NCBI GenBank assembly: GCA_014529385.2
Contig: CM043945.1
Span: forward strand, 151,255,741 to 151,319,740
Length of the DNA stretch: 64,000 nt
DNA from: Adiantum capillus-veneris
Lineage: Eukaryota; Streptophyta; Polypodiopsida; Polypodiales; Pteridaceae
Reading direction: 5' to 3'
Shown here piece after piece: positions 55,981 to 64,000 of the stretch. A model generated the notes under the pieces. The model was not told the DNA's origin and made no database searches. It worked only from the letters and a program-made list of their open reading frames with translations. A program made the position numbers and the translations under genes. Each line of letters opens with the position of its first letter. Position 1 is the first letter of the stretch.

Positions 55981-57130
55981 TGACCAAACTTGAAACAATA
56001 GTCCCATCCATGTTTTACAAGAATAACGTATTCACTGCTGCACTTCCATGAACATGGGAGGGTCCTTTCCTATATGTTTCCCTTGTTGAGAATTGAACAT
56101 CAACACAAGATTGCCTCCTTTGACTATCTTAAACCTCATTCCTCTAACCATTTGTTTCTTCTTCCTAACCTAAAACTCTCTCATTAGCATAAAACAAGTG
56201 TATCTATCCTCTTCCAATTGCAGCAGTTGATACATCAAATAGACCACCAAATCCTCTGGTAGCTTTTAGATAGTGCAATCCACATGATGGGCACCATTAA
56301 TTCCCAAGGGTAAACTTCTTCTATTCTAAACACCAACTTAAAAGGACTACACCCCATAGCCACTTTAAATGACGTACAATACTCCCAAAGTACCACACAA
56401 AGCTTCCAATCCCAATCATCCCATTTTGCAGCCAGCTAACTTTATCAACAATCGCATGATCACCTTATTGATGCTTCTTCCCAATTTATTCACTTGCGGA
56501 TAATAAGAGGTAATCTTTTTATGCATAATTTGGAAATTTTGTAGTAGCACTTGCATTACTTTATTCAAGAAATGGGTGCCCTATCATTGACCAATTCCAT
56601 TGGTAGACCAAACCTGGGAATATATCCCGACAAATATAGTATGCAACTAAAACCACATTACCTTCTTTTAATATGCAAGCTTCTACTCACTTTGTATAGT
56701 AATCCATACAAATTAAAACTTATCTACATTTGACTATTTTGATGTAGGTTTGATTGAACTTATAAAGTCCAAACCTCGCTTTTGTGACAATACAAGTGGA
56801 AATATCAGATTAAGCGGTAATTTGTCGGTATTCACTAGCTACCAAATTCTTTGACATATATCATAACAAATTACAAATTTAAATGCGTCTGCATGGATTG
56901 TAGGCCACCAAACCCATCTTGGAACACTTTCTTTGTAGTGGCCTAAAGAAATGTCCGCCCAATCCCTTCATGAGATTCCTCAAGTATTGCTTGTTGTTCC
57001 GGTTCATGTACACATAGCAATGGCACTCCTTTGTAATACAGCTGGTCCAATAATTTCAAACCTATTATTCTTATTCTTCAACTCCACCCTCTTTCTTTGA
57101 TCCACAGTTAAGTGGGTCGGCATGGTGCCT
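55981..57130 (-). pseudogene. Ty3/gypsy integrase relic, minus strand
   Basis: Read on the minus strand it gives a zinc-module remnant near 57000-56900 (NLMKGLGGHFFRPL, KMGLVAYNPC). Then come core pieces around 56640-56450 (RFGLPMELVNDRAP, HKKITSYYPQVN, INKVIMRLLIK) recalling the SDNG and YYPQ.NG..E blocks, and a C-terminal stretch to about 55990. Every part has stops. It is the oldest-looking coding remnant in the window. Confidence 0.65.
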
Positions 57131-57641
57131 TCTTCCAAAAAAGTACACCAGCTCCTCATACCAAGTCAATGGAAGGATTTTTTAGTTCAGAGCAACTTCA
57201 TCACTGTTGATAGGGTACTTATTTAGCTGAAGTAATGCTCAGTTGGATGTTGACTCTGAGAATTGGATTTGAATCAGATTTTTGGAATTGTTAAGTCAGA
57301 TGTTCATGTTAGTTAGAGCAGTTATAACTGGTTGGGGATATGGAAGTAGTCGCGGGTAGAAAGGAAGGCAGAGGCATGAAGATGTAGGAAGTTTGAGAAG
57401 GGAAAGATTTTTGGCGTCTGAATCTTGTTTGATTTCCTGTTATTGTTTGAGTCTAAAATGTTTGTGAAACTTCTACAGTGTCTCTGATTCTGAATTTGGT
57501 GTTATTCTATCTGTGTGTTAGTATGTGTGAGAATGGAAATCTTTGTGTTGATGAACCCCAACACATTTGGTGATCTTGTTGTATCTGATTTTGTGTGAGA
57601 TAGCATTTTGGGTTGTATGCGATCTTCTTGAATGATGATGT
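57131..57641 (+). other. Possible LTR end and leader of the next gypsy element
   Basis: ACCCCAACACA followed by TTTGGTGATCTTGTTG around 57557-57580 could be an LTR end and primer site, 60-90 bp before gag. No second LTR is in the window, so this is weak. Confidence 0.3.
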
Positions 57642-60572
57642 ATGTCGGAGGGACATAGACAGACATCTCGAGTATATTACACAAGGGCGCAGGCCCAAGA
57701 AGGCAATCCTTTTCAGTATGGCCCGATTTTAGAAGAACCGGGTGAAACAGATGAGTCTGAATCACATCCAGAAAACCAGGTAGGAGAAAGTTCAGGAGCA
57801 CCAGAGGGCAGGCAGGTGGGGCAATTTGTTGGAGCTTTACTCTTGACAGCAAGATCTGCAAGGAGTAGAAGAAGACTTCACTTTGACCCATTACAAGTAT
57901 CTACCAGGCAAAGACCAAGGAGAGTACCTCAGCCCCCTCACATGGCTCAACCATCTCCTAACCCCAAGGTTAAGGCAACAAAGTTCAGAGGAAAGTCTAG
58001 TGAGGATGTTGATTTTCATGTGGCCCAATTTGAGACCAAGTGGCAAGCAAGTGGACATCAAGCTGTATATGGAGATGATATAAAGTTGCAACAATTTGCA
58101 GCAACATTGGAAGGCAAGGCAATGAGTTGGTTTAGCCGATATGAAATTGTACACTTTGCAACCTATGCTGCCCTCAGGGTTGCATTCTTGCAAAGATTCC
58201 GGAAGGAGAAAACTCCAACTGATATTTTAAAGAAAATCAGGGATAGCAAACAAGGGAATATGTGGTAGAAGATTATGCTCAGAAATTCAGAATTTTGGTG
58301 GACAGATTACAAGGCAATGAAAGACCCACATATGAGATGTTAACAGGTTATTTCTTGAAAGGTATAAGAAAAGGATTAACACTAGGTTGGTAACCTAACA
58401 GGACATAAAAGTGTCCTTTCAGGGTTTTGAAAAAAACCTCCAAAACCATAGTAGATCCACTCATTTTGTAAAATCCTTTCATGAGGTTATAGTTCAAGGC
58501 CTACTACACATGGAAAAAATAAGAAACTTGTAAAATTTCTCATCTTTTGGTCACACCAAGCCTCCAAAGTTGATGGACCAGTGCATTTTCATCAAAACAG
58601 TCATTTCTTACGTTTTGTTGCATAAAAACAAGATTAGGGATATTTGTAGGACTTGAGATAAATTCCCTAGTTAACTTCAATGGGTTGGTGGTCAGAACAT
58701 ATGATTGCTTCTCACTCACTATTTTTTGTTTTGCCAAAATAAATAGGTACAAAAAAGTTGAATTTTTACCATTCTGCAAACCTATCATCAAAGTTTCTAT
58801 AGCCGCGCTCAATACAAATAATATATGCATGTTTTCTTAGTTCCCTATTGTCCTTTATGTTCATAAGGAGCCATGGAGCATGTCAAAAGAATAATACATT
58901 TCTTACCAAGGGGAATCTTGGGGACAAAGATGAAGTGTTAAATACAGCAAACATGAAAAAATTGGTTTCAACATTATGAGTTGTAGAATCCCATAGAAAC
59001 TATTCAATATCTAGCCAAATTTGATCCTTATGTGACTAGATATGGTTACTACCTACAAAATGCATGTAGTTGTCACAAGAAACTAACAATATTAAAAAAG
59101 CTATACTTGATATACTAGAATGTTTCGTTTTCTTCTATAATTGAAAAAATCAACCATCGTTGTGTACTATGCAGAATAGGGTATTGGGTGCTCCAAAACT
59201 CAAGGAATATTAGCTTTATGTTACAATATGCGACATAGAAAATCAAAAATGCATTTGGATATCATGAAATCCACCAAAAAAATCATAGAAGAGCTAAAAT
59301 TGGCTAAAAAACAGGATTTGACAATTTTTGTAATTTGGTCATAACTTACAACTTTAATATTTATTTCTCCCTAGAAGCATCAGGACATGTTGAGGACTAC
59401 TAAAGATAGTTCTATAGCATTATAGACCTCACAAACATGAATTCTAGAGTGGTATACCTGCAAAAAGTTGAAAAAAGCCAAAAACAGGACCCGTTTTTTC
59501 ACACAGTTTAGGTTGTGAAATGTTGTGCAAGGACAATGTTAAAGATGGAATTGATATTCCAAAAAAATGTCGAGTTTTTTTCAGCTCATGAGACAACTTT
59601 CTAGATAGATATCACCTTAAAATCCATTTTGAAACTCTTGACATAATTCAAGGAAAATGGTCACTTAACAGGACATAAAAGTGTCCCAGGACATAAAAGT
59701 GTCCCATTACCAACCTAGTTTTAAAGAATGTTGTGGCCAGCATTGACATTGTCAGTGGTTTTGATAATTTGGTCACAATTGTAGCCAGAGTTGAAAAACG
59801 ACTTGGTATGACCAAGACAAAAAACAAGAGCAGGGCTAGTTCTGAATCAGAGAATGAGTCTAATTTTGAGTCTGAGGTTAATTCAGAAAGTGATTCCGAG
59901 GAGTCATCAGATGGTGAGGCTGAAAGTAGTAAAGTGAAACATAAGAAGAAGAAGCAGTGGAGTAAGCAGAAAAAGGAAAAGAAGGAAAAAGGGGAGGAGT
60001 TAATCACTCAGTTGAAGAAAATTGGGTATTCCATTGTGGCTCCCAAGGAGAAGCAATATTGTGAGATTTGTGAAAGAGAAGGACATAAAACAGCTCAGTG
60101 TTGGTATAATCCCCACAATAGAGGTAGACCTACTTCTAATCCAGGAAGAGGGAGAAATGATGTTGAAACCAATCAGGTTGCTCCTTTCAAGGGGAGACCA
60201 CCATTTCAAAGACCTCCTCGAGCTTCCAGACCACCTTGGAGAAATCAGGATAATAACCAAAGAAGACCACCAAGTATTATGTCATTTGTATATTGTGGTG
60301 CACTAGACCATTGGGTTGGTCTGAATTGTGCTTTATGGGTGAAACATCGAGAGGAGAGGGGAATACCATTGGTACTTTATAATCAGGATAATCAGCAAGT
60401 TAACCCACAGCCTCAACAGCAAAATCAACCACCTGCTCAAGCCAATGTCATTATCATTGATATTGTTGAACAACAACCAGCAGAGGAGTTAGTGGAAGAA
60501 AATCAGAAGCATCAAATGCAAGAGCATTGTGATGAATGGGCTGGTGATTGTACTCCAGCTAGGGAACATTAG
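57642..60572 (+). pseudogene. Ty3/gypsy gag, interrupted by a DNA element
   Basis: The first part (57642-58385) has a hydrophilic N-terminus and a capsid domain (VKATKFRGKSSEDVDFHVAQ, LQQFAATLEGKAMSWFSR, FLQRFRKEK). It has a frameshift at about 58250, after which VVEDYAQKFRILVDRL continues. The insertion lies at 58386-59714. The second part (59715-60572) resumes mid-domain (LKNVVASIDIVSGFDN) and gives a Ser/Glu-rich and then Lys-rich linker, a zinc knuckle CEICEREGHKTAQCW, an Arg/Pro-rich region, a second Cys/His-like motif and a Gln/Pro-rich tail. It ends at a TAG before the protease. Gag would package the element RNA. Confidence 0.85.
58386..59714. mobile_element. Non-autonomous DNA element (1.33 kb) in gag
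   Basis: Starts GTTGGTAACC and ends TTACCAAC, flanked by CTAG on both sides (58382-58385, 59715-59718). Removing it with one CTAG restores a continuous gag reading. Just inside each end is AGGACATAAAAGTGTCC, itself an imperfect palindrome: once at the left (58400-58416) and twice in tandem at the right. No transposase is encoded; a 96-residue minus ORF (58830-58540) has no domain. Superfamily unassigned. Confidence 0.88.
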
Positions 60573-61560
60573 GAGATAGATGTTATGGCGGTTACTAGAT
60601 CAAAGGGCAAAGGTCCTATTGACTGGAAGGAGAAAAAAGGGAATCCGGGATCAAGTTCAGAAACAGGCTCATAGGGACCACAGCAGCAGAAGAAGGTGGA
60701 TGACATTCCTTCCGATAGTGAAGAGGATATACTGCAGCAGCAATATGAGAAACCTTCCGTATCAAAGGACGATAAGGATTGGTTTGAGGTATTAATAAAC
60801 TCTCCCTTACAGCTTTCTTTAAATCAGTTATTGTGTTTGGTTCCAACTTTCAAAGACAAGTTGTTGACTAGATTGTTAGGCAAAGAATCTTCAGATTCAA
60901 CAAAACAGATACTAGAGACTGTTGTCGATAATGTTGATCTAGCAGATGTGGATTTTGTGGTTCCAGTGATTAAGGTGGTATTTCAAAGTACTTTGCTTGA
61001 AGAAGTGTTATTAGATGGAGGATCTGGAGTCAACATATTGGTTGAGTTTATTTACCATAAGATGAAATTAGGTAAACTAGAGCCAGCATCCTTTCAGAGG
61101 TATAGATGGCAGATCAGAGGAGAGTTCAACCCTTGGGGATTCTGAGGCAGCAAGTTATTTACATTGCAGGAATTAAATTTCTTGTGAACTTTGTTGTGTT
61201 GAAAATGGGGAAGGGTAATACCTCCTATGATATGTTATTGGGAAGGCCTTGGTTCAGATTGACTAAAGTTAAGCAGGATTGGGGAGAGAATGAAGTTGTT
61301 ATTGGAAAAGGAAAGCAGGTAATTGCAACCCCTATGTTGGGGAGAAAGAATATTCCTTTCAAGGAACGACCATTGTATGCTTAGTCCATCAATTTGGCAG
61401 AAGAAGTGGCAGATGATGAAGAAGAAGCATTCTTAAGAGCCAATCCAACCATTTTACCTGTCTTTGAAGTTGATGTTGATGGTATCTTACAGAAAGAGGA
61501 AGAGGAAGAGTTAGCAGATTCTGAATTAGTACCTGGACAGACAATTCAGGGATCTGACTA
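60573..61560 (+). pseudogene. Aspartic protease of the gypsy element
   Basis: 60696-61145 carries a protease with VLLDGGSGVNILVEF (D-G-G active site). A frameshift near 61110-61140 moves the second half to the next frame (FVVLKMGKGNTSYDMLLGRP). A further acidic stretch has stops at 61384 and 61561. Position between Gag and reverse transcriptase is canonical. Confidence 0.82.
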
Positions 61561-62917
61561 GGTGCAGTTGGTGGATCGGACTTTAGTTCCTACTATCAGG
61601 GAGGTGCTGCAACAAGAGGAAAAGGAAGCAAGGGATTTGGCTAAGAAGATTTATAATAAAATATTTGGATCATCAGCTAGAGTTAAGCAAGATGAATTGA
61701 AGGACCTTAATTTGGGTACTGAAGAAGATCCTAAGATTGTCAAGGTCAGTATTCATGTGGATCGACAGTTTTTGCATGAGTTGTTCCAGCTATTGAAGGA
61801 GTATAAAGATGTTTTTGCCTGGGATTATTCTAAAGTGAAAGGTATAGATCCTGGTTTGCATCAACATCATATTAATCTGAAGGAGGATGCAATTCTGATT
61901 TTGCAACAGAGATATAGAATGAACCCAAATTTTGCAGCACAGGTTAAATAGGAGATCGATAAGTTGGTAGTTGTTGGCTTTATTAAACCCATCATGAGGT
62001 TACATGGTTGTCACCAATCATTGTGGTTCTCAAGAAGAATGGAAAAATCCAAGTTTGTGTTGATTACAGAAAGTTGAATGCATCCACTATTACTGATCCT
62101 TTCCCAATGCCAGTTTGTGATGCTATATTGGATGTTGTAGCAGGGAAAGAAATGTATAGCTTTTTGGATGGATGATCAGGGTATAATGAGATTAAGGTGG
62201 ATGAAGGGGATCAACATAAAATAGCCTTTATAACCGAGTGGGGTGCTTTTGCATCTACAGTGATGAATTTTGGCCTTAAAAATGGACCACCATCAACTTT
62301 ACATCATATAAAACATTTGAACCATATTTGCAGGATTTCATGAGAGTCTTTGTGGATGAATTTTTTGTCTTTGGAAAGAAAGACCTTCATTTGCAACATC
62401 TGAAGTTGTGTTTTGAAAGGTGTAGACAATTTAGAATGTGTCTTAACCCTTTCAAGAGTGTTATTGTTGTTCAGAGTGGAGTAATTTTGGGTCATGTGGT
62501 TTCTTATGAAGGGATGTCTATTGATGAGAAGAAGATTGAAGTGATCAAAGCAGTAAAAGCTCCACTGAATGTTAAGGAAGTTAGTAGGTTTGTTGGTCAG
62601 GTGAAATGGCATGCTAGATATGTCAGATATTTAGCCAATGTTTGTATGACTCTTACTCATTTAACAAAGAAGAATATACCTTTTGTGTGGGCTGAACCTC
62701 AAGAGAATTCATTCCAGATGTTAAAGAAGATGCTTTCTGTAGCACCATATTACAACCTCCTGATTGGTCATTACCTTTTCATGATTTTGTTGATGCCTCG
62801 GATATGGCCATTGGTGTTGTCCTTATGCAAGAAAAAGTTAGGGGATGGTTCCGACCTGTTTATTATACTAGTAGCGTGTTAACATCAGCTGAGAGAACAT
62901 TAGGTGCAACATTTACC
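61561..62917 (+). pseudogene. Reverse transcriptase and RNase H start of the gypsy element
   Basis: 61562-61951 reads LLKEYKDVFAWDYSKVKG, QQRYRMNPNFAAQVK and then a stop. Fragments follow: VCVDYRKLNASTITDPFP, YSFLDG (then TGA), IAFITEWGAFAS. In 62328-62882 the active-site region reads FVDEFFVFGKKD, so the second Asp of the YXDD box is Glu. The thumb and connection follow (GHVVSYEGMSID, VGQVKWHARY). RNase H begins at about 62780 (DFVDASDMAIGVVLMQE) and ends at 62917, where copia sequence takes over. Confidence 0.85.
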
Positions 62918-64000
62918 ATGGCTGACAACAACACAGATGTGTTCAAGATGTTTGTTGTTGAGGACAGGTTGGATGGGGACAACTACCCTATGTGGGCTTA
63001 TATGATGAAACATGTTCTTGTGTCAAAGGGCGTCTGGAACATTGTGCAGGGCATTGATGTACGTCCTGGTTCTGAGGATGTAGGCGATGTTAAGCATATT
63101 GCAGGTCTTGCTGCAAGGATTGTTGCTATTAGATTTGTTTTGCCTTCGGCAGAACAAGCTCGTTGGGATTAAAGGATGTGTAGGCTCATGCATTGATTGT
63201 GTTTTCTGTGAAGCGCACCATTGTTCCTCACATTCATTCAACAAAATCTGCAAAACAGGCTTGGGATATTCTAGCAGGTCTTTATGCAAGACACAATGAA
63301 GCTAAAATTGCTTTGCTGCATAAAGAGCTGGAGTCGAAGATTATGCATGAGGAAGATGATATGGACACTTTCCTTGCTGGTATCAAGGATATCAATGAGC
63401 AACTTATTTCTGTAGGTAAAGTCATTTCAGATAGTTTCCTTGTGCAGACTGTTCTTGATGCCTTACCAGATTCCTACTAAACTTTTGGTAGTACTTGGAG
63501 ACTGATGACCCAAGGAAATCCTGAAGTTGTCAAGTTTGATGCATCATGCACATTGTTATTGCAAGAGTCACTTTCAATAAAAAACAGAACTAGGTAGCGT
63601 GCAGTTGAACAAGATTTTATTGCTTCTCAAAGAAAGGGTGGTAACAGCAATGCGGCCACTTCTTATGGTTCTGTTGCGAGTGGCAAAACTTATGTTCCTA
63701 ATGCTTTTGCTGGCAGCAATTCCGCTGGAAATTCTGGTGATAAGGGCAAAAAGAAGATGCGTTGCCATTATTGTAAATCTAATGATCACTTGATCAAGTC
63801 GTGTCCTAAGTTGAAGGCCAAAGAGGCTAAGAAAAAAGAGGTTGGTTCCACTGCAAATGCTGGTTCCACTACAAATGCAGCCATTGTTGAGTCTTCTGTG
63901 AAAGGACACTGTGTTGCTCATGTTGATGCAGAATGGGATTTTAGCGCAGAGTGAACTTACAATCCTACTCTCCATGATGCATGCTTGTCAGTTGCTGCAG
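62918..64000 (+). pseudogene. Third copia: Gag fragment running off the window
   Basis: The start codon MADNNTDVFKMFVVEDRLDG follows gypsy RNase H sequence in the same frame, with no LTR, primer site or leader between. A copia capsid domain follows (NYPMWAYMMKHVLVSKGVW, AWDILAGLYARHNEAKI, FLVQTVLDALPDSY). There is a frameshift and TAG near 63170-63180 and stops at 63478 and about 63590. The zinc knuckle is CHYCKSNDHLIKSC (63762-63803). A TGA at 63952-63954 replaces a likely Trp. The protease would lie beyond the window. Confidence 0.85.

Overview
The window looks like repeat-dominated nuclear DNA from a large-genome plant. Plant-type Ty3/gypsy and Ty1/copia retrotransposons, DNA transposons, a MITE-like element and a tandem array are nested inside one another, and I found no convincing host gene, tRNA or rRNA. 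Most copies are broken by stop codons and frameshifts, several of them C-to-T-type changes expected in methylated DNA. A gymnosperm or similarly bloated genome fits, but the species cannot be read from the sequence.

Layout, left to right. (1) 1-8860: two partial copies of one Tat-like Ty3/gypsy family, head to head. A minus-strand copy gives Gag-protease (1-1736, still open), a primer-binding site and the 3' part of an LTR (2350-3877). A plus-strand copy gives RNase H, a second RNase H and integrase (3878-6110), then a complete-looking 2.7-kb LTR (6139-8860). The shared LTR parts form a 1.5-kb inverted repeat. (2) 8861-13222: remains of a chromovirus (integrase, chromodomain, LTR) followed by a related LTR in inverted orientation. 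(3) 13223-14803, resuming at 35577-35788: a tandem array of roughly 90-120-bp units. It is split by a 20.8-kb LTR element (14804-35576) with a near-perfect 5-bp target duplication. That element has short hairpins in both its non-coding regions, two integrase-type zinc modules and a long third ORF region. A 5.7-kb copia element with a perfect TGCCA duplication (22008-27690) is inserted in its reverse transcriptase. (4) 35789-52564: a 5'-truncated copia element, itself split by a 12.8-kb TIR-bounded DNA element (36657-49420).

The 12.8-kb element is the most interesting object. On the plus strand it has a spliced transposase-like gene of no family I recognise (37138-39627). On the minus strand there is a second multi-exon gene (about 43880-39700). 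A third gene (44920-47569) has a clear but divergent histone H3 fold, followed downstream by exons resembling a Ulp1/C48 cysteine protease, a coiled coil and an RG/SQ-rich tail. Four repeat clusters with different unit lengths (about 98, 107 and 127 bp, plus one irregular) share one short core, ACC(A/G)AGCGA(A/G)T, in inverted pairs. One cluster lies just upstream of the H3-like gene and one in a predicted intron of it. A 455-bp element at 54724-55178 has nearly the same terminal repeats.

(5) 52565-64000: a divergent array piece, an unrecognised coding-like stretch, the small TIR element, a minus-strand gypsy integrase relic, and a plus-strand gypsy element. The gag of that last element is split by a 1.33-kb DNA element with a CTAG target duplication. 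Its RNase H runs directly, in frame, into a copia gag that continues to the window edge.
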